A stretch of 64,000 bases of DNA from DASUNP01 sp035249305 (GTDB lineage Bacteria > Acidobacteriota > Blastocatellia > UBA7656): positions 62,001 to 126,000 of the forward strand of contig DATFGQ010000037.1 of assembly GCA_035249305.1 (NCBI GenBank), written 5' to 3'. The translations under genes and the position numbers were made by a program. How positions within the stretch are numbered: the first letter of the stretch is position 1; each line of letters starts with the position of its first letter. This document shows, one piece after another, positions 34,674-43,692 of the stretch. The notes beneath the pieces are model-generated. The model made no database searches. It was given only the letters and a program-made list of their open reading frames with translations, and was not told the origin of the DNA.

Positions 34674-35828
34674 TCAGTGGTTGCCCCTCTTTTCGTGCTT
34701 TGCCTTGATCCTCTCAAGGGCGTCAACCATCTCCCTCAGCTCTTCGTCTGTCATTTCCTTTGACGAAGTAATCTCCATAATTCTCAATAGCAATTGTCTG
34801 CCTGTCAGTTCTTTGGAGGGCCTTCGATCATGAGGAGTGTCGTTTGGTTGTTTGACCATATTCTTTTTCCAATCCATGTAACTGAGCACGCGCGCCGGTT
34901 GGTTCGCGCGCTCGGGGGCAAGGCTCGGCGAAACGAGGTCGCCTCCTGCTTCGGGCACAGGCAGCCGCGCAAGATTGTCAGGCTCCACAGATTTCCGAGT
35001 AATAGCAACAACCGAACGAGGCGTGCGGTATCCCCGCAACTGTATTTCATCCCACGTCTCGCGGTACTCAGGATATGCGCTCGCATAAGGGGATGCAAGC
35101 GCAATATGGCTTACACTTCGAGCTTCCTGAAGCCTTCCCGCCTCGCATAGCTCAACCGCGAGACTGTTGGAGTAGTCACATAGGACTTCTGGATACCAGA
35201 CGCTCACTGCGCGAACGGCTGGAAGTAAGCTTTCGAGATCAGCTATTGCCCCATTATGGTCGCCATCTATACCTTTGGCTACCGCAATCATCTTTAGAGT
35301 CCGGGCTGTAATCAAAAGGTCCTTCTTTGATGCTACTCGAAGGGCTTCTGTGTAGTAGCGAAGGGCTGAATCGCGCTTGCCACTTATTAGGGCGAACGTG
35401 CCCAAAGACAATAATGCCTGCCCTCGATAACTGGTCGGCGCGTCGTCGGCAACGCGCTCAAGAAGCGACTCGGCTTGAGCAGCCTGCCCTCGTCGTCTGA
35501 TCGCCAGAGCATAATAATACAAGCCGATCTTCCTGTACTCCGCCAGGGGTAAATTCATTAGAATCTGGCTCGCTTGCTCAACATTATCGATCTGACGCAA
35601 TGTGAAGGCGTGTTGGGTGAGAGCAGTAAGCCTCTGGCCCAATTGAATAAGGGCTTCCTTCGTGTGAAAGCCTTTAATGAGCAATTGAGCCACCTGCTGG
35701 TAGAATTCGCCGTGACGGCTGCCTGTCTGTAAGGCAGCTAACAACTCTATGGAGGAACAATTCGTGAGGAAACGGTTACTTGTCGCTGCTATTTGCATAC
35801 TCGGTCTTCCTATGTGGTTTTCGCCCAC
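34674..35828 (-). CDS. TPR-repeat protein, possible regulator
   Basis: This protein of up to 384 residues is a chain of helical repeats (for example QASQILMNLPLAEYRKIGLY, AALSGKRDSALRYYTEALR-like and LLPAVRAVSVWYPEVLCDYS) typical of tetratricopeptide proteins, with a basic, acidic-tailed C-terminus (LERIKAKHEKRGNH). It reads opposite to, and overlaps by up to 65 bases, the small exported protein starting at 35764, so its true start may be an internal ATG or TTG. Lower GC than neighbours. Function is unknown; convergent with the XRE gene. Confidence 0.65.
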   Translation of the reverse strand: MGENHIGRPSMQIAATSNRFLTNCSSIELLAALQTGSRHGEFYQQVAQLLIKGFHTKEALIQLGQRLTALTQHAFTLRQIDNVEQASQILMNLPLAEYRKIGLYYYALAIRRRGQAAQAESLLERVADDAPTSYRGQALLSLGTFALISGKRDSALRYYTEALRVASKKDLLITARTLKMIAVAKGIDGDHNGAIADLESLLPAVRAVSVWYPEVLCDYSNSLAVELCEAGRLQEARSVSHIALASPYASAYPEYRETWDEIQLRGYRTPRSVVAITRKSVEPDNLARLPVPEAGGDLVSPSLAPERANQPARVLSYMDWKKNMVKQPNDTPHDRRPSKELTGRQLLLRIMEITSSKEMTDEELREMVDALERIKAKHEKRGNH

Positions 35829-36057
35829 TCAGGGGGACATGAATAACTCGGCTCCGTTCGCCACTGTTGCGCTTGCCGGACATGTAATGACTGGCGCTGT
35901 CTATTGTGACTGTAACAATCCCAATCATATGTCCAGCATGAGTGCTCAAGGTGATGACTCAGCGCAACAAGATGAAAATACGCCTCAGGGCGATTTGAGT
36001 ATCGAGCTTGGCTTGGCCCTTCTGGCTCTGATGTTCTGGCTTAATTCGAGAGCCTAA
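35764..36057 (+). CDS. Small exported protein, unknown
   Basis: This 97-residue protein starts with GTG after GGAGGAACAATTC. It has a signal-like N-terminus (RKRLLVAAICILGLPMWF), a short cysteine-containing mid part (VYCDCNNPNHM) and a C-terminal hydrophobic helix (IELGLALLALMFWLN). It overlaps the start region of the oppositely oriented TPR gene. No family is recognised. The strong RBS and the export signal support it as real. Confidence 0.5.
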   Translation: MRKRLLVAAICILGLPMWFSPTQGDMNNSAPFATVALAGHVMTGAVYCDCNNPNHMSSMSAQGDDSAQQDENTPQGDLSIELGLALLALMFWLNSRA

Positions 36058-36218
36058 AGGCAAAGCCTGGCTTCACCCGAATCTCAAAATGATTGCCGCT
36101 CTCCCGGCGGCCCGGCGTTAGTGTATCTACTCTCCAAGTTCAGGCGAGCGTATTCTACAACACAGAATCTCAATGTCAATAAAACGAGAGAGCGCCTGTT
36201 ATGAGCCGGCCGTAATAA

Positions 36219-36250
36219 TTGACACGCTTCAAAAGATAATATACTGTCAA
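36219..36250 (+). promoter_or_regulatory. Promoter-like elements for peptide-transporter operon
   Basis: TTGACA (36219-36224) and TATACT (36240-36245) lie 15 bases apart, about 60 bases upstream of the substrate-binding protein start. TTGACA and TGTCAA (36245-36250) also form an inverted repeat, so an operator could overlap. The short spacer makes this only plausible. Confidence 0.35.
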
Positions 36251-36307
36251 CCTGAGCAGGATGCGCACGGAAGCCCATATACATCGCCTCCCAGAGGACT
36301 TGATACA

Positions 36308-38083
36308 ATGAAAAAGCTAACCTCACTGAGCCTACTGCTGGCCCTTTTAATCATCGGCGGCTGCGGGCCCACGAGACCACAGAAGGGCACCGGGACGCCT
36401 AATCCGCCTTTTCAAGGTCAGGCTCCTGAAGACGCATACCGCACCGCGTCCGGGATCGGCAATTACGGCGGCACGCTCGTGCTCGGGCTCCCCGGCAACC
36501 CTAAGACGTTCAACGTGGTCACGCTGGCCGAAGTCTTGTCTTCCTGGGTGCTGGCCGGCCCCATCTATAAAGCGTTAGTCGATTGGGACAACGAGAAGCA
36601 GGAGGACGTGCCGGGGCTGGCGAAATCGTGGGATTCTACGCCCGACGGGCTCCAGTGGACATTCAACCTTCGCAAGGGTGTGATGTGGTCGGACGGCACG
36701 CCTTTCACGGCCGACGACGTGATGTTCACATTCCAGCTCAACTTCGACCAGAACATCCCGGCGCCGGGACGCGACCTGTTCACACAGTCGGACGGCTCGT
36801 TCCCCACGATCCAGAAGGTAGACGAGTACACGGTCATGTTTCAGCTTAAAGAGCCGAACGCCGCGTTCGCCGCCGCCATCGGCAGCACCTACCTGGTTCC
36901 GAAACACAAGTGGGAGGCCCCCTACAAGGCCGGCAAGTTCCGCGAGGTCTTGACGCTATCGACGCCGCCCGAAGACGTGGTCGGGCTAGGCCCATACCGC
37001 GTCCAGTCCTTCACGACCGAACAGCGAGTAGTCCTTGAGCGCAACCCTTATTTCTGGAAGGTCGACCAGAGCGGGCAGCGGCTCCCTTACATCGACCGAG
37101 TGGTCTTCGTCATCGTGCCGGACTTCAACACGGCGGCCGTGAAGTTTCAGGCGGGCGAGTTGGACATGGTCTGGGGCATAAGCCCGGACATCGTCGACTT
37201 AGTCAAGAGCAAAGAGCAGGAGGGCGACTATACGGTCTACGACCTCGGCCCTGCCTTCAACACCGACTTCATAGTATTGAATCAGGACCTGGCCAAGTAC
37301 AAAAATCCCGTCAGGCTGCGGTGGTTCCGCGAGCAGAAATTCCGCCAGGCCGTCTCGCACGCCATAGACCGCGACGCCATAATCCGCACGGCGTTCCAGG
37401 GGCACGGAATCCCGCTCTTCAACTTCAACTCGCCCGCCAACAAGCTCTGGTACACGGATAACATAACCAAGTACCCGTACAACCCCGACCGCGCGCGCGA
37501 GCTGTTAAAGGAGATCGGCATAGAGGACCGCAACGGCGACGGCAAGCTCGAAGACAGCCAGGGCAACCCAATCAAGTTTACGATCAACACCAACTCGAAC
37601 CGCCCGTACCGTATCAACATGGGCACGCTCATCAAAGACAACCTGGCGAAGATCGGCATGGACGTCTCTCTTCAGCCGCTTGAGCCTGGGCTGGTGAGCG
37701 AGAAGCTTCAAACGTCGCGCGACTTCGACGCGATCATCCTCGGCTGGCAATCGCAGGTGCCGCCCGACCCCGTCATAGGCAAGAACGCCCTGCTGCCGTC
37801 GGCCAACACCTACTACGCCTTCCCTAACCAGAAGGAGCCGTCTACGGACTGGGAGAGGCGGCTGCAAGAGCTGATCACGCTCAACTCGAAGCAGATCACC
37901 CTCGCCGACCGCCAGCAATCTTACTGGGAAGCTATGAAGATATGGTCCGATTATCTGCCCGAGATTGAGTTGACTTCGCCCAACTATTTCGTCGGCGCAA
38001 AGAACCGCTTCGGCAACTTCAAGCCGTCGCCGCTCGCTAATTTCGTTTTCTGGAACATCGACGAGCTTTACCTCACGAAGTAA
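36308..38083 (+). CDS. ABC transporter peptide/nickel-type substrate-binding lipoprotein
   Basis: This 591-residue protein starts at ATG 36308 and has a lipoprotein signal ending in LLIIGGC (lipobox). The SBP_bac_5 fold follows: FNLRKGVMWSDGTPFTADDV, GPYRVQSFTTEQRVVLERNP, VVFVIVPDFNTAAVKF and FRQAVSHAIDRDAI are characteristic of oligopeptide/dipeptide-binding proteins. It captures peptides outside the inner membrane for the permeases that follow. A heptamer repeat of 111 bases separates it from the first permease. No ATPase gene is present, so that part is encoded elsewhere. Confidence 0.92.
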   Translation: MKKLTSLSLLLALLIIGGCGPTRPQKGTGTPNPPFQGQAPEDAYRTASGIGNYGGTLVLGLPGNPKTFNVVTLAEVLSSWVLAGPIYKALVDWDNEKQEDVPGLAKSWDSTPDGLQWTFNLRKGVMWSDGTPFTADDVMFTFQLNFDQNIPAPGRDLFTQSDGSFPTIQKVDEYTVMFQLKEPNAAFAAAIGSTYLVPKHKWEAPYKAGKFREVLTLSTPPEDVVGLGPYRVQSFTTEQRVVLERNPYFWKVDQSGQRLPYIDRVVFVIVPDFNTAAVKFQAGELDMVWGISPDIVDLVKSKEQEGDYTVYDLGPAFNTDFIVLNQDLAKYKNPVRLRWFREQKFRQAVSHAIDRDAIIRTAFQGHGIPLFNFNSPANKLWYTDNITKYPYNPDRARELLKEIGIEDRNGDGKLEDSQGNPIKFTINTNSNRPYRINMGTLIKDNLAKIGMDVSLQPLEPGLVSEKLQTSRDFDAIILGWQSQVPPDPVIGKNALLPSANTYYAFPNQKEPSTDWERRLQELITLNSKQITLADRQQSYWEAMKIWSDYLPEIELTSPNYFVGAKNRFGNFKPSPLANFVFWNIDELYLTK

Positions 38084-38086
38084 GAG

Positions 38087-38197
38087 CAGTTTTTAGTTTT
38101 CAGTTTTTAGTTTTTAGTTTCCAATGGTCGGTCGTCTGACCGATTGAAACAACCAATAACTGAAGACTGAAAACTAAAAACTGAAAACTAAAAACTG
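38087..38197. repeat. Inverted heptamer repeat (AGTTTTT units)
   Basis: The left arm (38087-38120) consists of AGTTTTT/AGTTTTC units, and the right arm (about 38162-38197) is its reverse complement with at least 28 contiguous matching bases. A small TCGGTC...GACCGA hairpin lies in the centre. The right arm ends two bases before the permease ATG (38200), displacing a normal ribosome binding site. Confidence 0.9.
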
Positions 38198-38199
38198 TA

Positions 38200-39177
38200 A
38201 TGAAGACCTTTCTGCTCAGAAGACTGCTCGCCTTGATCCCGCTCCTCATCGCAGTCACGTTCATAACACAGGCGCTGCTGGTCGCCAGCCCCGGCGATTA
38301 CCTGAGCACGATTGCCGAGACCCCGACGGTTTCCAGAGAGTTGATAGAGCAGCTCAAGCGAGAGTACCACCTTGAGAGCGAGAACGTCTTCGTGCGCTAC
38401 TGGTACTGGCTGACCCAGGCCGTGCAGGGGAATTTCGGCTACTCGTTCAAATACCAGATGCCCGTGTGGCGTTTGATCTGGGAGCGTCTGTTCAACACGC
38501 TGCTCCTGGCCGTCGCGGCGCTGGTGATCTCCTGGGGGCTGGCCATACCCTTAGGGATGCTCGCGGCCGTCAAGCGCAACACCTGGGTAGACAAGGTGAT
38601 CGGCTTCTTCTCATTCTTCGGGCTTTCGATACCGTCGGTCTTCCTCTCGCTCCTGATGGTGCTGTTCGCGGCAAAGACGGGGTGGTTCCCCATCGACGGC
38701 ATGCGCGACCAGATATATTGGGACGAGTTCTCGCCGCTCGAAAAGGTCCGCGACGTGGCCTGGCACCTGACGCTGCCCGCGTTCGTGCTCGGGACCATAG
38801 GCATGGCCCAGTACATGCGCCAGATGCGCAGCGAGATGATCGAGACGCTTTCGCAAGACTACATCCGCACGGCCAAGGCGAAGGGCTTGAGCGCGAGCCG
38901 CATACTCTTCCGGCACGCGCTGGGCAACGCCATAAACCCCATCGTCACGCTGTTCGGCTTCTCGCTCGCTTACCTGCTGGCGGGGGCCGTGCTGACCGAG
39001 ACCGTTTTCTCGTGGCCGGGGATGGGCCGTCTCGTCGTAGAGGCGCTGTTCGCCAAAGACGAGCCGCTCGTGATGGCTTCCGTAGTCTTGCTGACGGTGA
39101 TGCTGGTGCTCGGTTCTTTGATAAGCGACGTGTTGCTCGCCGTCATCGACCCGAGGATACGGTTACAGAGACAGTAA
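38200..39177 (+). CDS. Peptide ABC transporter permease (DppB-type)
   Basis: This 325-residue protein has six hydrophobic helices and the EAA-type loop motif of binding-protein-dependent permeases (DYIRTAKAKGLSASRILFRHA). The first helix is typical of DppB/OppB permeases (FLLRRLLALIPLLIAVTF). It pairs with the next gene to form the inner-membrane channel for the peptides captured by the lipoprotein at 36308. The gene starts directly after a heptamer repeat, and its stop overlaps the next ATG (TAATG). Confidence 0.9.
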   Translation: MKTFLLRRLLALIPLLIAVTFITQALLVASPGDYLSTIAETPTVSRELIEQLKREYHLESENVFVRYWYWLTQAVQGNFGYSFKYQMPVWRLIWERLFNTLLLAVAALVISWGLAIPLGMLAAVKRNTWVDKVIGFFSFFGLSIPSVFLSLLMVLFAAKTGWFPIDGMRDQIYWDEFSPLEKVRDVAWHLTLPAFVLGTIGMAQYMRQMRSEMIETLSQDYIRTAKAKGLSASRILFRHALGNAINPIVTLFGFSLAYLLAGAVLTETVFSWPGMGRLVVEALFAKDEPLVMASVVLLTVMLVLGSLISDVLLAVIDPRIRLQRQ

Positions 39178-40385
39178 TGGCTATCAAGCGAGACGATCAA
39201 GAGGCGAGGATCGAAAGAGGCGGCGGCGACCCCGTCGTAGAAGCCCTGCCGCAGCCGCCGGCCCTCGACGAGGTGGTCGAAGAAGAGGCGGGCCGCACGG
39301 CGCGCGGGCGCTCGCCCAAGCAGATCCTCTGGCTCAAGCTGCGCCGCAACCGCGCGGCCATGGCCGGGCTTTACACCCTGGCGGCGCTTTACCTCGGGGC
39401 GATACTCGCCGGGTTCATCTCGCCCTACAGCTACTCGCGCATAAACCAGGAGAACGGCTTTCACCCGCCGATGCTCACGCGCGTCCACATCTTTGACGAC
39501 GAAGGCATTTTTTCGCGCCCGTTCGTCTATGGCATCAAGGTTACACACCCTACGGCCAAAGGCTACGACGGGTATGAGGAGGACAAGAGCGCGAAGTACC
39601 CTATAAAGTTCTTCGTGCGCGGCGACGACTACCACATACTGTGGGTGATGCGGTCGAACTTACATCTTTTCGGGGTGGACGAGCCGGGCCGCGTCTATCT
39701 GTTCGGCACGGACATATTCGGCAGAGACACATTCTCAAGAATAATGTACGGCTCTCAGATATCGCTATCCGTTGGGATAGTGGGGATAGTAATCTCGACC
39801 GTGCTCGCGATGATAATCGGCGGGGTCGCGGGGTACATGGGGAGGCTCACCGATTTCATGTCCATGCGCATGGTCGAGGTGATACTCGCGCTGCCCAGCC
39901 TCTACCTGATCCTGGTCCTGCGCAAAGCTTTCGGCGACGACCTTAATTCGGTGCAGTCTTACCTGCTGATAATAATCATCCCTTCGCTGGTCGGCATGGC
40001 GTCCGAAGCGCGCATCATACGAGGCATGGTTTTGTCGTTGAAGGAGCAGGAGTACGTGATCGCGGCCCGCGCGATGGGGTTCAGCAAGGCGCGCATCATC
40101 GCGCGGCACATACTGCCGAACACTCTATCGTTCGTCATAGTGACGGCGACTCTGACGGTGCCTTTCTACATCCTCAACGAGGTGGCCCTGTCGTTTCTGG
40201 GCGTAGGCATTCAGGAGCCCGAAGCGAGCTGGGGCAACATGCTCAAAGAGGCGCAGAACGTAGGCTCATTGACAAACTTCACCTGGGTCCTGGTCCCCGG
40301 CATATTCATCTTCATCGCCGTGATGGCATGGAACTTCTTAGGCGACGGCTTGCGCGACGCCGCCGACCCCAGGACGCTGAGCTAA
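39177..40385 (+). CDS. Peptide ABC transporter permease (DppC-type)
   Basis: This 402-residue protein starts at an ATG overlapping the preceding TAA. Compared with usual DppC it has a long N-terminal cytoplasmic extension (about 60 residues, acidic and basic, including EALPQPPALDEVVEEEAG) before the first helix, and an inserted segment before the permease core. The EAA loop (YVIAARAMGFSKARIIARHI) and the closing GDGLRDAADPRTLS are characteristic. It forms a heterodimer with the DppB-type protein. The ATPases are not in the window. Confidence 0.9.
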   Translation: MAIKRDDQEARIERGGGDPVVEALPQPPALDEVVEEEAGRTARGRSPKQILWLKLRRNRAAMAGLYTLAALYLGAILAGFISPYSYSRINQENGFHPPMLTRVHIFDDEGIFSRPFVYGIKVTHPTAKGYDGYEEDKSAKYPIKFFVRGDDYHILWVMRSNLHLFGVDEPGRVYLFGTDIFGRDTFSRIMYGSQISLSVGIVGIVISTVLAMIIGGVAGYMGRLTDFMSMRMVEVILALPSLYLILVLRKAFGDDLNSVQSYLLIIIIPSLVGMASEARIIRGMVLSLKEQEYVIAARAMGFSKARIIARHILPNTLSFVIVTATLTVPFYILNEVALSFLGVGIQEPEASWGNMLKEAQNVGSLTNFTWVLVPGIFIFIAVMAWNFLGDGLRDAADPRTLS

Positions 40386-40395
40386 ACGCGAATTA

Positions 40396-40651
40396 AGCCT
40401 CGAAGAGGCGCTATTCAATAGCCAGGGGCAACGCCCCTGGGAAAGCGTGTTATTTAATACAAGCCCTGAAAGGGCGATACTCTTATCGCGCCCTTTCAGG
40501 GCTTAATCTTGTATGCGTGCGTCACCCGGCGCGCTGCGCCGGGCTATTGAATCACGCCCCTACGGGGCTTTCGGCTATTGAATCGTCGCGCCTGCGGGGC
40601 TTATTGAATGCCGCCTCTTCGAGTCTCATTGAATCCGCATCCCTTCGGGTT
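40396..40651. repeat. Palindrome cluster D
   Basis: Seven short palindromes in tandem: GCCTCGAAGAGGC (40397-40409), CCAGGGGCAACGCCCCTGG, the AAGCCCTGAAAGGGCG stem-loop from 40461, CCCGGCGCGCTGCGCCGGG, GCCCCTACGGGGC, CGCGCCTGCGGGGC, and degenerate copies up to 40651. Linkers are variants of ATTGAAT/ATTCAAT. Confidence 0.88.
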
Positions 40652-40652
40652 T

Positions 40653-41411
40653 TCAAACAGCCTGATTACAATCCGTGAAGACGCGGTGGTAGAGTTCGAT
40701 CATATCGTTGAAAGCTCGGTCCGTAGCTTCCGCGTCATAACGCGGCCCTTCATCTCGCATGAACGCATGCTCGGCCTGGTAAATCCGCTCGGAAAAATTG
40801 ACGCCCGCGGCTTTGAGCGCGCCCCTTATCTTTGCGCGCCCGTCTTCGGGTATGTGCGGGTCCTCGGCACCCCAGACCAGCAGCAACTCGCCCGTGATCT
40901 GTGCGGCCTGCGAGAGCGAGCCCGCGTCTTCGTCCGCGCCGAGCCTCCCGTTATGAATGCCCGTGCCATAAAAACAGACCGTCGCCCGCACGTCCGGCTG
41001 GAGCGCCGCGCGAAACGAGAGGTGGCCGCCGATGCAAAAACCCGCCGCGCCTGTCTTCCCCCGCGCCACGCGCGCGTGCGAAGCCAGGTAATCGAGCGCC
41101 GCGCGACAGTCCGCGTCAAAGTGCGCTACGGGGGTGCGGGACGCGTCTTCAAGCCCTCGCGTGCGGCCATCGTCGTCGAACGGGATGACAAGCCCCGCGG
41201 GCTCTATGCGGTGATATATCTCCGGCGCGGCCGCTACGAAACCGTAGCCCGCAAGTCTCGCCGAAGCGCGCACCATCGGCCCCGTCAGTTGAAATATGTC
41301 CGAGTAAAATAGAATGCCAGGGTAGCGGCCTTCCGCCTTCGGGGCGGCCAGGAAGGCTCGCATGCGCCGGTCATCTACGGGAATATCTACGTAGTCTGTC
41401 GTGATTATCAT
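40653..41411 (-). CDS. Dienelactone hydrolase family protein
   Basis: This 252-residue alpha/beta hydrolase starts at ATG 41411, after GGAGAA. The catalytic triad is visible: nucleophile Cys126 in GFCIGGH, Asp184 in GAEDPHIP and His215 in AEHAFMRD. Dienelactone hydrolases open dienelactones in chloroaromatic degradation, but many relatives act on other esters or lactones. The protein lies divergent from the HPr gene. It is followed, on its strand, by the palindrome cluster 40396. Confidence 0.9.
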   Translation of the reverse strand: MIITTDYVDIPVDDRRMRAFLAAPKAEGRYPGILFYSDIFQLTGPMVRASARLAGYGFVAAAPEIYHRIEPAGLVIPFDDDGRTRGLEDASRTPVAHFDADCRAALDYLASHARVARGKTGAAGFCIGGHLSFRAALQPDVRATVCFYGTGIHNGRLGADEDAGSLSQAAQITGELLLVWGAEDPHIPEDGRAKIRGALKAAGVNFSERIYQAEHAFMRDEGPRYDAEATDRAFNDMIELYHRVFTDCNQAV

Positions 41412-41539
41412 CAAGGGTTCTCCGGAATCTTTTTTCGCCAGCAGCCGCAAGATACCCACTCGTGCGCTTTTATTCAAGCCGGCGGGCGGCACTCTTGAAT
41501 TGAGATTTCAGGCGGCCTGCGGTATCTTCTCGTCAAGTA

Positions 41540-41830
41540 ATGCAGGAGCGAACTGTGACAATCTCTAACCGCCTGGGCCTGCACGCGCGCGCGGCCGCGC
41601 GGCTCGTGCGACGCGCAACTCAGTACACGAGCGAGATCGAGCTGATGCGCGAAGACACCAAGCAGGCCGCCGACGGCAAGTCTATCTTGAGCGTCTTGCT
41701 GCTGGCCGCGTCGCGCGGCACGCGGCTCGTAATCCGCGCGACGGGCGCCGACGAAGAGAGCGCCGCCGCCGCGCTGGCCGAGCTGGTCGAGCAGAAGTTC
41801 GGCGAGGAGGTCTCCGATGGCCTCTTCTAA
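41540..41830 (+). CDS. ptsH: Phosphocarrier protein HPr
   Basis: This 96-residue protein has the phosphorylatable His15 in NRLGLHARAAARL and Ser48 in DGKSILSVLLLAASRG, the position that HPr kinase phosphorylates in regulated systems. HPr passes phosphate from enzyme I to EIIA components or to regulatory targets. Its gene overlaps enzyme I by 14 bases. No EII sugar permease gene is nearby, so it may belong to a regulatory (PTS-Ntr-like) chain. A Ser at that position suggests HPr kinase in this organism. Confidence 0.93.
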   Translation: MQERTVTISNRLGLHARAAARLVRRATQYTSEIELMREDTKQAADGKSILSVLLLAASRGTRLVIRATGADEESAAAALAELVEQKFGEEVSDGLF

Positions 41831-43607
41831 AGTCACGAGGTCGCGCGACCTGAGGATGAAGGGCATCGCCGCTTCTCCCGGCGTCGCCGTCGGCCGCGCG
41901 CTGCGGTTGGACGAGCGGGGCCGCCGCCAGTTCTACTACATCACTGTTTCGCCCACGCAGATCCGCAAGGAGGTCAAGCGGCTGCGCCAGGCGTTCGCCG
42001 AGGCCCGCGCGCAGCTCGAAGAGATCAAGGTGCGGTTGGCGGGCGAGCTCGGCTACGAGCACTCTTACATACTCGACGCGCACCTGTTGATGCTCGAAGA
42101 CGAGGGCCTGATCGGCGAGATCGAGCAGGACATACGCGCGCGGCGGGTCAACGCCGAGTGGGCCGTGCGCGACGTTACGGACCGCGTCATAACCGCCTAC
42201 AAACAGGTGAAAGACGCTTACCTGCGCGAGCGCTCTTCAGACATCGAAGACGTAGCATCAAGGCTGCTCGCGATACTTTCGGGCCAGACGAACGTCGATC
42301 TTACGAGGCTCGACCAGAACATCATAATAGTCGCCGAAAACATCTGGGCCTCGACCGTGGCCGAGTTGGATTTCAATCAGGTGCTCGCGTTCGCGACCGA
42401 TGCCGGCGGCATGACTTCGCATTCGGCGATCATGGCGCGCGCGCTCGGGATACCGGCCGTCGTCGGCCTTCACGACGCTACGCGCCGCGTAAAGACGAGC
42501 GACGTGGTAGTCGTAGACGGCGGCGAGGGCGAGCTGGTTTTGCGCCCCACGAAACCTGTCATAAAGACCTACCTGGCGAAGCGCGACCGCGACGAGGAGA
42601 CGCGCTCGCGGCCCGCACGCGCGGCCTCAGAGCCCGCCCAGACCGCAGACGGCGTGCGCGTGACTTTGCGGGCCAACGTCGAGCTTGTCAGCGAGATCGA
42701 TTCGCTACAGCTTTTCGGCGCCGAGGGCATTGGCCTTTATCGATCGGAGTTCATGTTCTTGAACCGCCTGCCGGAGCTGCCGAGCGAAGACGAGCAGTAC
42801 CGTCTTTACCGCCGCCTCGCGGAAGCGACTGCCGGCGCGGGGGCGAGCATACGCGTGTTTGATCTCGGGGGCGACAAGCTTTCGCTCGAAGGGTTCGAGG
42901 CCGAGCAGAACCCGGCGCTAGGGCTGCGCGCGATACGGCTCTCTCTGAAGGCCGAAGAGATTTTCCGCACTCAGTTGCGCGCGATACTGCGGGCGAACCG
43001 CGAAGGCAACCTGCGCGTAGTGCTGCCGCTGATAAGCACGGTGATGGAATTGCGCGAGGCGAAGCGGATCATCTCGGAAGTAAAAGCCGAGATGGCCGGC
43101 GGACTCGACGAGCAGAACGCGCGGCTCCCAATCGGCGTGATGATAGAGGTCCCCGCGGCGGCTATGATGGCCGACGTGATGGCGCGCGAGGTCGACTTCT
43201 TGAGCATCGGCACTAACGACTTGATACAGTACCTGCTGGCCGTCGACCGCGTGAACGAAAACGTCGCGCACCTCTACCAGCCGCTCCACCCGGCCGTGCT
43301 CAGGACGATCGCTTACGTGGTCCGCACGTCGAAATCGGCCGGCGTCCCGCTAGAGCTATGCGGCGAGATGGCGGCCGACCCCTTGCAGGCCATCGCGCTG
43401 ATAGGGCTCGGCGTCCGCACGCTGAGCCTCGTCCCCGCCTCGATACCGCTGATCAAGAACGCGATCCGCTCGGTCGAGCTTGCGCGCGTGCGGGCTCTGA
43501 TGAGCGACGCGATGAAGCTTACCTCCTGGGTCGAAGTCAAAGAGCTGCTTGGGCGCGAGCTTCCGCGGCAGGCCCCGCGATTCTTCGCCGCCTGGTCGCC
43601 TCAGTGA
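41817..43607 (+). CDS. ptsI: PTS enzyme I (phosphoenolpyruvate-protein phosphotransferase)
   Basis: This 596-residue protein has normal enzyme I length. The phosphate-accepting His202 lies in GGMTSHSAIMARALG, and the PEP-binding barrel contains GIGLYRSEFMFLNR, DLGGDKL, GNDLIQYLLAVDR and the catalytic Cys in LCGEMAADP. It takes phosphate from phosphoenolpyruvate and passes it to HPr encoded just upstream, whose stop it overlaps. The N-terminal start at 41817 keeps 14 bases of overlap, consistent with coupled translation. Confidence 0.95.
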   Translation: MASSKVTRSRDLRMKGIAASPGVAVGRALRLDERGRRQFYYITVSPTQIRKEVKRLRQAFAEARAQLEEIKVRLAGELGYEHSYILDAHLLMLEDEGLIGEIEQDIRARRVNAEWAVRDVTDRVITAYKQVKDAYLRERSSDIEDVASRLLAILSGQTNVDLTRLDQNIIIVAENIWASTVAELDFNQVLAFATDAGGMTSHSAIMARALGIPAVVGLHDATRRVKTSDVVVVDGGEGELVLRPTKPVIKTYLAKRDRDEETRSRPARAASEPAQTADGVRVTLRANVELVSEIDSLQLFGAEGIGLYRSEFMFLNRLPELPSEDEQYRLYRRLAEATAGAGASIRVFDLGGDKLSLEGFEAEQNPALGLRAIRLSLKAEEIFRTQLRAILRANREGNLRVVLPLISTVMELREAKRIISEVKAEMAGGLDEQNARLPIGVMIEVPAAAMMADVMAREVDFLSIGTNDLIQYLLAVDRVNENVAHLYQPLHPAVLRTIAYVVRTSKSAGVPLELCGEMAADPLQAIALIGLGVRTLSLVPASIPLIKNAIRSVELARVRALMSDAMKLTSWVEVKELLGRELPRQAPRFFAAWSPQ

Positions 43608-43692
43608 TCAACGTCGACTCCTTCGGAGCGCCGCGACAAGTCACCGCACTCCGAAATCGGGCCAGTCGAAAACGCCGGGCGGCGACGGGAGT

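Noticed and set aside
40396..40651. CRISPR array
   Set aside because: The repeats are palindromic modules of different kinds joined by short common linkers, with no constant repeat length or unique spacers and no cas genes nearby.
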